Below are positions 31,885 through 43,931 of a stretch of 64,000 bases of DNA, piece by piece. A model generated the notes under the pieces. That model did no database searches. It was not told where the DNA came from and saw nothing but the letters and a program-made list of their open reading frames with translations. Origin of the DNA: Pelobates cultripes (taxonomy: Eukaryota; Chordata; Amphibia; Anura; Pelobatidae); NCBI GenBank assembly GCA_933207985.1, contig OW240913.1:97189265-97253264 (forward strand), in the 5' to 3' direction. The position numbers and the translations under genes were made by a program. Position 1 is the first letter of the stretch. Every line of letters starts with the position of its first letter.

Positions 31885-32020
31885 CAGGGGTAGGCAACCT
31901 TCAGCACTCCAAATATTGTACACTACATTCCCATAACATTTGTATAGCCATAATGCTAGCAAAGCATTAAGAAAAATGTAGTCCACAACATCTGGAGTGC
32001 CAAAAGGTTGCATGCCCCTG
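31885..32020. mobile_element. 136-bp hAT-like MITE
   Basis: Ends CAGGGGTAGGCAACCTT and AAGGTTGCATGCCCCTG are inverted, followed inward by CAGCACTCCA and TGGAGTGCC. It is the same family as the MITE at 22806-24388. Flanking octamers CTTTAGTT and CTCTATTA agree only partly. Confidence 0.8.
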
Positions 32021-32955
32021 CTCTATTAATTCCATGAACCACAAACTATTTTACATGGTAAATTGTTTTTGCCGTGTTAATACATTTTTCATATGTCACA
32101 CATTTGACTAATTCTACTTTTATAGTATCAGCCATGTTGTTCTAAGAAATGCTAATATAACTCACATTACATGAGGGATCGTGGAGGGTGTGGGTGTGGT
32201 TGCCACTGCGTATTTAGGAGCAAGAAAGTCTAAGAGCTGTGCATTTCCCATACCCACAACCCAAGCCAGAATCCTAATGAACAGGGGAAATATGCACAGG
32301 ATCTCAAACATCTCATGTGGTAAATTTTATGTATAATGTCACACGACAAAGGATGTAAAATTATATCCTGAAAGAATTTCTTGTAATAGATTACTGCACC
32401 AAAAGGGAAACAATTTTGTACTGAAGTTGAAGGAAATGAGTCATCAAAAGTATCCCTTCTTTGCATTATAACACAACACCAAAGAACCATCAGATACCTC
32501 CAGGTTATTTAGTGATCCTTAGGTCAACTATTCTTATTATTTATGTATAGTTGCCGACAGACCTTGAGGAGGATTCCAATGAATGCTAGACATTGAACTT
32601 TACAACAAACTGTCAGAACCAAAGTCAGTTAATTATAAAGACATGCAGAAACTAAGAAGAAACTGTACTTCATTCTATACCTCTGTTATATATTCTGTAT
32701 ATATTTTCTTGCTATTGCTTCTACTTAATACTCTGTGTAGTCCATCACAGTGACCCTGACTGCATGGGATAGTTATGGGTAACTTCTCATTGTGCCAAAA
32801 TTAGATTATTATATACCTGAATTTAAAAAAAAAAATAGAAAGTGGGAGAGAATATTAATGGAGATTTTGAAATTGAGTTCTAAAAATAATAAATCATGTA
32901 TGCTGTTTAAGACTTTGCAGCTAACACAATTAATTTCCTCCCCAACTAGCATTAA
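32021..32955. other. Unassigned stretch
   Basis: No recognised coding sequence or repeat. Confidence 0.4.
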
Positions 32956-33109
32956 GCCAGAAGCTAGATGTAATTTTCTCTCCTTCTGCTTCTAGTGATG
33001 TCTCTCCCAATCCAGGGCCCTTCATCTTCTTTACACACACTAAGAAAACCAGAAACCCCACTAACCGCATCACAATACCTTGCCCTTTACCCTCACTTAC
33101 CAATATTCA

Positions 33110-36050
33110 GTGTGCACTCTGGAACAGCCGGTCCATCTTCAGTAATTTAAAATCAACAGCCATACACGACTTTTTCATCTCAAACTCACTCACGCGACTT
33201 GCACTTACAGATTTGTCCCTCTCTGATAGCACTACTCCTGCCTCTTTATGTTTTGGTGGGCTACAATTCTCTCACACTCCCAGACTCAACTGTAAAGGAG
33301 GTGGTATAAGCATCCTTCTCTCCCCTCAATGCACCTTTCAGCCAATCATAACTGCCCCTGCCCTATCCTGAAGTTCACACTGTCTACCTATTTAAACCCA
33401 CTCCTTTAAGAATTGTTATCATCTACCGCTCCCCCGGTCATCCTAGGCTATTCATTGAGCACTTTTATTTCTGGCTTCCCCGCTTCCTCTTTCCTCTCAT
33501 CTAGCACTCCTTCCCATATACTTGGGGATTTCAATATTCCAATCAACAACCCCAACTGGACTGATGCCTCTCATCTGCTCTCTGTAACCTCCTCCTTTGG
33601 CCTTACGCAATGTTCCAATTTAGCAACCCATAAAGCGGTAAACCTTCACCAATCTCTGTATCGCCTCTAATCTCTCCAATATTCCTTTTCCTCTATCTGA
33701 CCACCATCTGCTGACTTTGGACATTAGCATACCCAAGACCCAATTGACACCACCGTCTGAACATCAATCTCACAGAAACCTCCAATGTCTTGACCCTCCA
33801 ATGTCATTTCTCCACTAATCTCCAAACTCTCCTTTTACCTATCTCAAACCTCACCTGTCCTAGCTCTGCAACCCCCTTCTACAATTCCACCATCTCCTCT
33901 CAATTAGACATCATGGCACCTCCTAGATTTAAATGCAGCAAGCACCTCCAACAACAACCTTGGCACACCAAGCTGGCTCGATACCTACAAAAATGCTCCA
34001 GAACTGATGAACGCTGTTGGAGAAAGTCTCACTGTGCATCTGACTTTCTCCACAAAAAATTTATGCTGAGCTCATACAGCTTGTCTCTTTCCTCTGCAAA
34101 AGTAAATTACTTCAATATTCTGATAACCACACTGTCCCTCGAACCCACTCAGACTTTGCAACTCACTTCACTGACAAGATCTCTACAATCAGGCAAGAGA
34201 TCCCTCATCTTTCTTCATCCCCTTACAATACTTCCCCTAACCTCACTCCCTCTGCTGTTCATTCGCACCCGCTACAGCGGAAGAGGTTTCTGCTCTGCTC
34301 CAGTCCTCTCATCCCACCACCTGCTCCTTAGATCCAATTCCCTTGCATCTCATCTGTACTCTGTCTCCTTCTCTTTCTCTACCTCTCACTAAAATTCTCA
34401 ATCTCTCTCCTCTGGCATATTTCCATCGCCCTTCAAACATGCAACTGTAACCCAAATTCTAAAGAAGCCCAACCTTGACCCTAACTCTCCGTCCAACTAT
34501 CATCTTTTCTCGCTACTGCCTTTTGCGTCCAAGATCCTTGAAAGTGTTGTTTATGTGAGATTGACAGACTTCCTCGAGTCCAACTCTCTGCTAGACACGC
34601 TTCAGTCTGGTTTCCGCGCTAAGAACTCTGTGGAAACGGTACTGACCAAAAAATCCAATGATCTACTCGCTGCAAAATCTTGTGGTCACTACTCTATCCT
34701 AATTCTCCTTGACCTTTCTGCAGCTTTTGACACTGTTGATCATCAACAGCTTCTTCTCATCCTACGCAATATCGGTCTACAAGATATTGCTCTCTCCTAG
34801 TGCTCCTCCTACCTCTTCCAGCGCTCTTTCAGTGTTTCTTTTTCTGGCTCTGCTTCTTCTCCCCAACTCCTCTCTGTTGGTGTCCCCCAAGGTTCAGTCC
34901 TTGGTCCCACACTGTTCTCTATCTATACTGCCTCCCTTGGTAAACTCATTAGCTCCTTTGGCTTCCAATATCATTTCTATGTGGATGACACGCAAATCAA
35001 TCTGTCCTCTCCTGATCTCTCCCCGTCCCTCTTGACTAGTGTCTCTGATTGCCTCTCTGTTATTTCTAACTGAATGGCTGCCCACTTCCTTAAACTCAAC
35101 TTGACCAAATCTAAAATTCTTCCTACAGGGTTGCTACTCCTGTGTCTGTCTCCCTCCAAGTCAACGATGCTACCATCAGCTCCACCACGCAGGCTCACTG
35201 CCTAGGTGTTCTCTTTGACTCTGACCTCTCCTTCACACCTCATGTTCAGTCTATCACCAAATCCTGCCACTTCCACCTCCCACGCCTCACCCTTCTGTCA
35301 GTCCCTTCATTGGCTTTCTGTAAGATATAGGGCTCGATTAAAAATTCTGGTTCTTGTTTTCAAATCTCTACATAATGTTGCTCTCACCTATCTATCCTCT
35401 CTAATACATGTCACGTATCCTTCATATCCATGTGGCAAAAAAGGAGATAATTACCTTCCAAAGATCGAGGGGAGTGCCGCTCAGCCATCTTCTGCCATGA
35501 TGCCTGGTTTGTGCGGCATGTCGGTGCATGCCAGCCGCTGAGGACCCACGCTCCTTAGCTCATTGCCGTGTCGTGGTTTCCCTTTGATGGTTATTCGAGA
35601 GTGTGTTCCTGATCGTGTTATTCTGGTTTTTTACTTTGGCTTCATTTGACTTTCCTGATTTCTGGTATCCTTGAATTTTGGCTTTTCCATATCGCTGTGT
35701 CTCGTTCTGTGTCCCTGACCTTGGCTAGTTTTCAGACTATTCTTGGGTACGTTAAGTCCGGCTATTCTAAAGTCCGGTTAGACGTTACACTTAGTTCTAG
35801 GGTGTGATACTATTCTGTGTGCTGGATCAATATAATCCTGACAATATACAAGTATGTCCCATCTAGGCCCTTATGCTCTGCTGAAGACTTGCGTCTATCT
35901 TCTGTCCGTACTCCCACCTTTGATGCCCACCTTTAAGACTTCTCGAGGTCTGCACCATTCCTGTGGAACTCACTTCCCTCCTCCGTTAGATGCTCACCCA
36001 GTCTACACTTCTTCAAAAAATCATTAAAAACCCATTTCTTCATAAGAGCA
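33110..36050 (+). pseudogene. L2 ORF2 (endonuclease plus reverse transcriptase)
   Basis: Pieces in shifting frames include ALWNSRSIFSNLKS and VIIYRSPG-like blocks (endonuclease), [54 protein letters not shown] and [15 protein letters not shown] (palm), FYVDDTQI at 34975-34998 (the usual YADD is VDD here), and SLHWLSVRYRARLKILVLVF. A final piece, APFLWNSLPSSVRCSP, follows the insertion. Stops and frameshifts throughout make it a pseudogene. Confidence 0.8.
35431..35843 (+). mobile_element. Possible solo LTR inside L2
   Basis: A block with TG...CA ends (TGTGGCAAAAAAGG to AATCCTGACA), rich in TTCCTG and TGACCTTGG words, interrupts the L2 C-terminal frame. Its general make-up resembles the LTR-like block at 55982-56570. 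No clean TSD was found and the boundaries are approximate. Confidence 0.4.
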
Positions 36051-36304
36051 TATTAATTAAACTGTTAATAGCTCCCAACTGATAACTCTCTTGCAACTGT
36101 CATTAGTCTAATACTATCCTTACCTTTTGTGTAACTTTACCCCATTCCCTCTAGCATGTAAGCTCATTGAGCAGGGCCCTCAACCCCTCTGTTCCTGTGT
36201 GTCCAACCTGTCTGGTTACAACTACATGTTTGTTCATCCACCCACTGTAAAGCGCTGCAGAATTTGTTAGCACTATATAAATAATAAAATAATAATAATA
36301 ATAA

Positions 36305-36930
36305 GAAATTAAATTCTCTCCAGTTGTCCTGACAAAATCCAAGAGGCGGGCGTTCTCCCTAACCGTTTCAGTGACTACTGTCTAGTCTACTGTACATGCA
36401 AAATAAAGGCCACTAAATCCCCTCCCAAGATTATAATAACCAGGTCTTTAAAAAAAAAAAATTAATCTTGAATCCTTTTTAAATGATCTCAAGAACATGG
36501 CACAGATTAAGTCTAATACCAGATTTAAACTCTGCAATTGCATTTTTTCAGTGCGAGCTCTTGTGTGTTTGGAATTTGCATGCCCCCCTGCGTAAAGTGC
36601 AAATAAAAGGGACACACCTGCCATGGGTTACAGCTGACCTCATTCAAATGTACCAGTTTAAAGATTCACTGTGGTCAAAGTTCAAACGTACTGGCTCCAT
36701 GAATGATCACTGTACCTACAGACAATGGCAAAATGCATGCACAAAACAAAAATGGCAAAGACCCAGTATTTCAGTGAACATTTGCACAACAACCTACCAA
36801 ACCCAAGAAACTTGTAAATAGCATACAAACCCCCACAATCCACTCCCAACCCACCACTGTCAAAATGGACAACCAAACACTGCAACACCCCCTAGATGTA
36901 GCAAATGCCTTTAATAATTATTTTGTTGGA
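36305..36930 (+). pseudogene. LINE endonuclease-RT linker fragment
   Basis: Translated pieces include LTKSKRRAFSLTVSVTT, RLSLIPDLNSAIAFFQCE, KIKGTHLPWVTADLIQMYQF, YRQWQNACTK and LDVANAFNNYFV. This succession (KxR...PW.T.DL....R...W..A.) is the region between endonuclease and RT of many LINEs. The clade is undetermined. It ends where gypsy gag begins. Confidence 0.6.
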
Positions 36931-37730
36931 TGTGCTACCACCCTGGTTGCTAAGTGTCACGGCTCCTGTATCTTCTGTCGGTGTGGCTGCACATAAACTA
37001 GGCAGCCATGCCAACAGAGATGTTTCAAATGTAACTCCACCCCCGCATTTTGAAGGTAATACTCAAGAATGTCGAGGATTCCCCAGTCAGATTAAGTATC
37101 ATTTTGAAGTCTCACCTGGGTCCTTCCCCATGGATAGAGCTAAAATTGGGTACTTAATGAACCAACTGAAAGGTAAAACCTTAGCTTGGACCAATCCATT
37201 ATAGGAAAGTGATAGGATTATTGAAAATAATTACCAAGAATTCCTTGCAGAATTCAAATTAATGTTTGAACCACTGGGAAGGGAGAACAACATATCAAAC
37301 AAGGGAACTGTTCTGTCTCAGATTATGCCATAGAATTCCGCACCTTGGCTTCTGAAGTAGACTGGACAAATAAGGGATTAATCACTGCATTTGCAGAGCG
37401 ATTATCCAGAGCTATTCTTGACCAAATTGCAGCCAAAGAACTACCAGGGAGGTTAAATGCATACATCACTGTGATGAATATCGATAACCGACTTAGGAAC
37501 AGGGAGACAACTAAAAATAGAAACAGACATATGGATATGTCACTAGCACCTTGCTTCTCCAATCCTGTTGTGCCTGGCCATTTTGTACAGTCTGAACCTG
37601 AACCTATGCAGTTAGGGGTTATGAGACTGTCAGAGGCAGAGAAACAGTTTAGGAGAAACTGCTTATACTGTGGCAAGGAAGGACACATAAGAAACCTAAG
37701 AACCATTAGGGGACCAGCCTTAGGTGTGAT
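36931..37730 (+). pseudogene. Ty3/gypsy Gag
   Basis: PPPHFEGNTQECRGFPSQIK and IGYLMNQLKGKTLAW belong to the retrotransposon Gag core. After a stop at 37201 and frameshifts, the frame resumes with EVDWTNKGLITAFAERLS and a zinc knuckle CLYCGKEGHIRN (about 37660), lacking the last Cys. It would form the capsid of the element. Non-functional. Confidence 0.8.
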
Positions 37731-37779
37731 GTATATGTCCCCTGGTACTACCCAAAGAGATTTCTCCTTAGTGTTGTTG

Positions 37780-38640
37780 CTCAATATGATGAGATACGTT
37801 TTATGTGTAATGCCCTGATTGACTCTGGCGCTGCAGAAAACTTTATCGATATTCAATTTGCCAGTAAACACTTCCTACCCATCAAGGAGAGAGTATCAAC
37901 CCTGGCCATCGAGGCCATTGATGGGAGACCACTCTCTCAGCCTTTAATTACCCACGATTGGAGTGTTACACAAAGAACTCATCACATTTCAGATAATTGC
38001 TTCCCCTTCTAATCCCATTATACTTGGATTCCCATGGCCTATTAAGCATAACACCCATGTTGATTGAGCTAAAAGGGAAATACTGGAATGAGTGGGTATT
38101 GTTAATCTACCTACTCATACGCCTCAGTCTACCGAAATTGCTGTGCATTATTGGGAGGTTAAAGAAATGTTTAATAAAAGTCACACTGATACGCTACACC
38201 CTCACAGATCCTATGATTGCTCCATACATCTGTTACCCGATACTATACGCCTAAAAGGGGGAGTATATACCTTATCACACAGGAGTTATGGAAGAATACA
38301 TTAAATAGTCTCTATAAAAAGGCCACATACGTAAATCTTCTTCTCCTGCAAGTACAGGGTTCTTTTTTGTTACCAAGAAAGGAGAGTTACGTCCATTTAT
38401 TGATTATAGGGCATTGAACAAGATTACCATCAAAATGCTTATCCCATTCACCTTATCTCAGAATTATTTGACAGACTCCAGGGCGCTAAGGTGTTTACCA
38501 AACTTGACCTTAGGAGTGCTTATAATTTGGTAAGGATTAAGGAGGGACATGAATGGAGAACTGCATGTTAAACAAGTGTTGCAAACTTTGCTAAAAAAGT
38601 GTGTATTTGACCAGACGGAATTTCAGTTCTTGGGCTATAT
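37780..38640 (+). pseudogene. Ty3/gypsy protease and RT with internal deletion
   Basis: The protease motif IDSGAAENFID begins near 37809. RT pieces follow, including a frame with [20 protein letters not shown] (about 38365-38425) and [18 protein letters not shown] sequence (38490-38530). The text then jumps near 38565 to [15 protein letters not shown] and EFQFLGYISASGFQTD, skipping the segment where the YxDD box belongs. The catalytic core is thus deleted. Confidence 0.75.
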
Positions 38641-38677
38641 CTCGGCCTCTGGTTTTCAGACGGACCTACGTTAACTA

Positions 38678-40235
38678 CACCCTGTTCCAAATTATTATGC
38701 AAATGATATTTTTCTCATTTACCTAAATAATTGATGTAAATAACAGTCAGCATAATTCTCATGATATCAACTATTAAGAGTACAATTCAAATTCTATTGA
38801 ACAAACCTCCTAATGATAACAGTATTTTTTTTTAAATATAAACTTACAATGCACTGTTCCAAATTATTACACACAGTAAGTTTCAAAACACTTTATAGGT
38901 TGTAAAGAACTGAAAATTGTCATTTGTTGTGTTTGCAGCATATTTACTGAAATCAAAAGCTATTTCAATCAAACTTATAACAACATTTAAACTTTTTAAA
39001 CATTTTAACAGGTCACGTTACATTTTAACATAGGGCCCTTATTTGATAGCAGCTTCACAAGTCTTGCATCCATTGAACTTGTGAGTTGTTGGACAGTTTC
39101 TGCTCAAATTTGTTTGCAAGATGTCAGAATAGCCTCCCAGAGCTACTGTTTGGATGTAAACTGCCTCCCACCCTCATAGATCTTTTGCTTGAAGATGCTC
39201 CAAAGGTTCTCAAAGGATTGAGATCAGGAGAGGATGGAGGCCACACCATGACTTTCTCTCCTTTTATCCCCATAGCAGCCATTGATGCAGAGGTATTCTT
39301 TGCAGCATGAGATGGGACATTTTCATGCATGAAGATGATTTTATTATGGAAAGCATAGTTCTTCCTTCTGTACCAGTGAAGAAAGTGGTCAGTCAGAAAC
39401 TCCACATACTTTGCAGAGGTCATCTTTACACCTTTGGGGACCCTAAAGGGGCCGACCAGCTCTCTTCCCATGATTCCGGCCCAAAACATGACTCCACCAC
39501 CGCCTTGCTGATGTCGCAGCCTTGTTGGAACAGGGTGGACGTCCACCAACCATCCACTACTCCATCCATCTGGACCATCCAGGGTTGCACGGCACTCATC
39601 AGTAAACAGGACTGTTTGAAAATTAGTCTTCATGTATTTTTCTACCCAATGCAGCCGTTTCTGCTTGTGAGCATTGGTTAGTGGTGGCCGAATAGAAGGT
39701 TTATGCACAGTTGCAAGACTCTGAAGGACTCTACACCTTGATGTCCGTGGGACTCCAGAGGCACCAGCAGCTTCAAATATCTGTATATCTGTATTTTAGC
39801 AGCTGCTCTCTTGATACAATGCATGGATCTGGCAGAAATCTTCCTCAATGTTCCTTTATCTGCACAAACCCATCTGTGCTCTGAATCAGCCACAAAGCTC
39901 TTAATAGTGTGATGATCACGCTTAAGTTTTCATGAAATATCTAATGTTTTCATACCTCATCCAAGGCATTGAACTATTTCACTCTTTTCGGCAGCAGAGA
40001 GATCCTTTTTCTTCCCATATTGCATGAAAATGGTACTCTGCTTAATAATGTGGAACACCCTCCTTTAGTAGTTTTTCCTTAAATTGGGCTTACCTGTCAA
40101 TTTAATTATCACAGGTTTCCGAGATTGTTTTCAGTGATCAAAAGAGCCCTGAGACACAATGCCATCCATGAGTTAAACTGAAAAACTAAATATTTAATCT
40201 TAAATAGAATTTGCATAATAATTTGGAACAGGGTG
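38678..40235 (-). mobile_element. Tc1-like transposon with IR/DR ends
   Basis: A 27-bp perfect terminal inverted repeat (CACCCTGTTCCAAATTATTA...; 38678-38704 with 40209-40235) is flanked by TA dinucleotides at 38676-38677 and 40236-40237. Internal copies of the same word lie about 178 bp from each end (38855-38869 and 40042-40057). It is 1558 bp and interrupts the gypsy RT between GFQTDLR and EAVLHWP. Confidence 0.93.
39124..40018 (-). pseudogene. Tc1/mariner transposase
   Basis: The start at 40018 gives MGRKKDLSAAEKSEIVQCLG (helix-turn-helix region), with stops soon after. 39708-39124 is a 194-codon open piece with FQTVLFTDECRATLDGPDGW (first catalytic Asp), GGGGVMFWAGIMG and IFMHENVPSHAAK, where the second catalytic Asp is replaced by Glu. 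PPSSPDLNP is followed by a one-base frameshift near 39213, before the expected final acidic residue. The enzyme would cut and paste at TA; this copy is dead. Confidence 0.9.
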
Positions 40236-40624
40236 TAGAAGCCGTTCTACATTGGCCATTCCCAATGGGTTTAAAGCCATTTAAAGGTTTATTAGGTTTG
40301 CAAATTACTATAGGAGATTCATCAAAGGTTTCTCTACTGTGATTGCCCCCATCACCAATATGACACATAAGGGGGTTAACTGTAATATATGGTCTAGAGA
40401 AGCTAAAGAAGCTTTCGAGCTACTTAAGAAATTATTTACTTCTGCTGACATATTGGTACACCCTGACACTAGCAAACCCTTCATACTAGAGGTAGACGCC
40501 TCTGAGACAGGGGTAGGGACTTTCCTTTCTCAGAGGGAGAGTCAGTATACCAGGTTGCATCCTTGTGGGTTCTTTTCTAGAAAGTTGTCACCAGCAGAGC
40601 GTAACTATGATATTGGTAACAGAG
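40236..40624 (+). pseudogene. Ty3/gypsy RT-RNase H segment
   Basis: After the Tc1 insertion the frame resumes with [20 protein letters not shown], then [30 protein letters not shown] and [20 protein letters not shown] (RNase H first Asp region), then [19 protein letters not shown]. It ends exactly at the DIRS insertion and continues at 46706. Confidence 0.85.
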
Positions 40625-40636
40625 AATTTTATCACA

Positions 40637-40767
40637 TGACAGGAGGCTTCCTATTTTGCATAACTCTCTTTACTAAACTCCATAGCAGTAAAGAAAGTGA
40701 AACATTTAAACCAATCAAAATGCAAATAGGGAGTATGTCATCCCAGCAAATAGGCTCCTCCTCTTTC
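40637..40767. repeat. DIRS left inverted terminal repeat
   Basis: TGACAGGAGGCTTCCTATTT leads a ~130-bp block whose reverse complement is at 46523-46654 (GACATACTCCCTATTTGC, TTTGCTGGG). The outermost parts differ (CTTCC versus GAGTA). Confidence 0.9.
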
Positions 40768-41423
40768 TTTACTGCTCCATCGCAAACAGGTCAGAGTTTT
40801 TGGCTCTTCCCTATTTACCTCATAATATAGTTTTTCTGTACATTTATAATTGTTACTTATGTTTATTTACTTTATTTACTTTATTTCTTCTTACTATCTT
40901 TTTACTTTCCTTGATATTTCTGTATTTTAAACTTTCCCTTACTGGGACTCTTTATTTTGTTCCCCTAGTCCCAGTGGCTTAACTCTGTTTTTCCCGCTCT
41001 TTTTCCCGCTCGTTTTCCGCCCTTGGGCGGTCCCCCGAGTTTAGGCAGGTCCCCTGTCTTTGCCCCTGCTTTGCCGCCCTTGCCGGCTTCCTCTCACTTA
41101 TTTCCCGCAGCTCGGCGCCAGCCGCGGCTACACTCGCGGCGGCCATCTTTAAAACCGCATCTCGCGAGATTACGGACGCCATCTTAAAAGTTCCGAGAGT
41201 GCCGCCAGTACCGCAAGGGACACACACGGACGGACTTTCTAACCGCAAAATACTCCACAGAGGTCAGTTAAAGCGAAAGCTGTGTAAAGCACATAAGGTA
41301 TTAACCTGTGCTTACTTGGGGTGCTGCCCTTAACTGTGCTGCTATAGAGGTCGCTTTGTGGCCACCTCTACAACCCTGGGTGAGGCCCAGAACAAAAATC
41401 CCAACTAGTGGTGTTGTATTCTG

Positions 41424-41700
41424 CCCTGCTGGGGCTATATATATTATTGTTTTGCCACCATTGGCACTATATACCCTGCTGGGGTGACTTTGCCACAGCT
41501 CTCCTTCGTCTCAGACCTTACTGAAGGTTTAACCTTCCCATACATACCACTATATACCCTGCTGGGGTATCATATATATTTACAACCCTGCTGGGGTTAT
41601 TTGGTTTTTTCTCCTCAAATCAATTTCATTCCTTGTATAAGCCCTGCTGGGGTAATTTTGTACTCTGTACAACAAAACACGTTATTGCACCCTGCTGGGG
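41424..41700 (+). repeat. Six CCCTGCTGGGG motifs in the DIRS leader
   Basis: Exact copies at 41424-41434, 41474-41484, 41557-41567, 41586-41596, 41642-41652 and 41690-41700. Each can form a CCC/GGG mini-hairpin. The surroundings differ, so this is a dispersed motif and not a tandem array. It lies between the left ITR and the Gag start. Confidence 0.95.
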
Positions 41701-41790
41701 TCTGCATAACAATATAAAACAGCTTAGTACTGTCTAATACAGCTTACTGACCTCTATAATACGCCCTGTGCCAACACATATTCAGGCATT

Positions 41791-43200
41791 ATGGAGACCT
41801 CGCAGACTACAGAGCTCCAAACCATGGTAAATGAGGCCGTATCCGCCTCCATGGAGAAAGTTCTCTCCAAAATGATGGCATCTAATCCCGACAGGAAGAA
41901 ACCATCAAAAACCTACACAGCCCGCCATGACTCAGATTCTGACGAACCAGAATCACGTAAGAGCCCAGAAACCTTCACGGGCAAACGCCATTGGAAAGGC
42001 GAAAAGGGTCACCAAAACCCTAACAAAGGCAAAAACCCCGCTAAACGCACTAAACCCGCTAAAGCCGCCACCCTGAACCCGCCACACGAGTACTCTTCGG
42101 AAGAAGAAGACTCTCACGCCAAATCCATGGCCATCTTAGACGAATGGCAAGCGGACGAGTCAGATTCCAACGAAGACGTTTGGGGCTCAGATTCAGGATC
42201 CCAATCCTTCTTTCCACAACAAACGTTCACGGGAGAACCCCAAGAACCAGACACGGAAACCCCGCGGGAAGATGAAGACACCATTTTTGACCCGTTGGGG
42301 CAAAAACTTTTTGATCCACGAAAAATAAGACACCCACGCTCAAGCGACTGGACACCACCAGACCACTTAGCGAGGTTCATGCACCTCTGGTTAAGGAAGT
42401 CCATGGACAAGACAGTCCGCAACCGCTTGAGGTCGGAATGCCCACAACGTCTTCTACCTGACCATGTTGCGGACACTCCAGAATTCGACCAGGTGATGAC
42501 CACCTTTATGTCGCAAGGTGGCCGCGACCCACGCAAAGGTGTGGAGAAAGGGTTCAGAGGGGTATAGGATAAACTTCTGGACACTGTGGGACCATTATCC
42601 AGAATTATGTACTTGGCCGACGACGCCCTAGCCAAAGCCGATCAATTTGACGCTACTATGGTGCGAGAATGGGCGCATGATGTGCGGGAATGGGCACAAA
42701 GGTGCTTTTGTTTTGTGGGTAATGCCAATGTCGCCTTATCATCCGAGCGACGTAAAGCAGCACTTCTCCGCATTGACGGAAAATTGGTGGAGTTGGGCAC
42801 CAAAGAACTAGGTCCTATGGCACAGGGCAAGCTCTTTGGAGAACTTTTCCTAAAAGAGCTAAGTAGACATGTAAACGTCTACACATCCTTAAACAAGGCT
42901 CAGACATCAATGCGTAGAGTCTTTAGACAAAACCCCTCCAGGGGTGTTTTTGGACGGGCTGGCCGCCAAAGGGGCCGTGCTGCCAGCCGCTTCTGGCCAT
43001 CAGGCCCCTGCTCTACGAGACCCCAACCTTTCTACCCAGAGGTGGGATACCGCCCATACTCCTACACTCGAGGTGCAGACAGAGGTCGAGGACCACGCAC
43101 CCGAGGCAGAGCTCGATTTTCCTCAGGTAAGCAACCATTTTACTCACTTCTCACTCCCAATGCATACAGCAGGTCGCATATCTCTTTTCTTCCAGGAATG
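41791..43200 (+). pseudogene. DIRS Gag-like ORF1 with one in-frame stop
   Basis: The frame starts at METSQTTELQTMVNEAVSAS, has an acidic middle (YSSEEEDSHAKSMAILDEWQ) and meets TAG at 42565-42567. The same frame reopens and runs through WAHDVREWAQRCFCFVGNAN to an Arg/Gly-rich C-terminus (GRAGRQRGRAASRF, RGRGPRTRGRARF), then overlaps the pol frame, so beyond about 43150 it is a shadow of RT. The protein is presumed to bind nucleic acid and form particles. One nonsense change appears to break it; I infer this from frame continuity. Confidence 0.8.
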
Positions 43201-43931
43201 GGCCTCCATCTCAACGGATGCATGGATCCTACAGACAGTACAAGGCTACGTCATAGACTTCGTAGACCAACCACGACAGACGGAACTACCACGTCCTATC
43301 CACTGCTCAAGGATAGACACCTCTCTCATCGACGACGAACTTCAAACCCTATACTCGAAAGGCGCGATCGAACCGGCCTCCGACCCTCAGGGTTTCTTCA
43401 GCAACATCTTCTTGGTAAAGAAGAAAACGGGAGATCTACGACCCGTCATAAACCTACGACAACTCAACGAATACGTCACTTACAACCACTTCAAGATGGA
43501 AGGCATACATCTTCTACGAGACCTGCTACAAGACAAGGATTGGTTCACGAGACTAGACCTCAAGGACGCTTACCTATCAGTACCCGTCCACCAATCCTGC
43601 AGACAATACCTTCGTTTCCACTGGCAAGGCCTTCCTTGGCAATTCACGTGCCTCCCCTTCGGTCTCAGTTCAGCCCCATGGTGTTTCACCAAACTGATGA
43701 AACCCGTGGTCGCACATCTTCGAGCGCAAGGAATTTGTTGCATCATATACCTGGACGACCTCCTGCTGTTCTGCTCAGACAGACTCCGACTGGTACGTCA
43801 CACACGGTATACCACGGATCTCCTGTCATCCCTGGGCTTCATAGTGAACTTTCAGAAATCGGCTATTTCCCCATCACAAACAGTACAATTTCTGGGATTC
43901 TATCTTCAGCACCCTACGGCTACCGTCAGCA
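42944..43931 (+). CDS. DIRS reverse transcriptase (ORF2, first part)
   Basis: The RT domain starts at about 43270: LYSKGAIEPASDPQGFFSNI, FLVKKKTGDLRPVINLRQLN, WFTRLDLKDAYLSVPVH, LPFGLSSAPWCFTKLMKP and the catalytic YLDD at 43748-43759. This is the DIRS1-type palm. It copies element RNA to cDNA. At about 43925-43932 the RT frame and the following RNase H frame are offset by a small indel, so RT is cut off from RNase H and instead reads on in the recombinase frame. The true start is unknown; the overlap with Gag is normal for DIRS. Confidence 0.85.

Larger units (their letters stand above)
32956..36303 (+). mobile_element. L2-clade LINE, decayed, nearly full ORF2
   Basis: The order is endonuclease (33110-33700), linker, reverse transcriptase (34480-35290), C-terminus (35300-35410 and 35850-36050), then a 3' tail with TGTAAAGCGCTGCAGAAT-like sequence (GTAAAGCGCTGCAGAATTTG near 36247) and an ATAATA-rich terminus typical of L2. 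An LTR-like block (35431-35843) is inserted near the C-terminus. The next LINE fragment starts directly after the tail. Confidence 0.8.
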
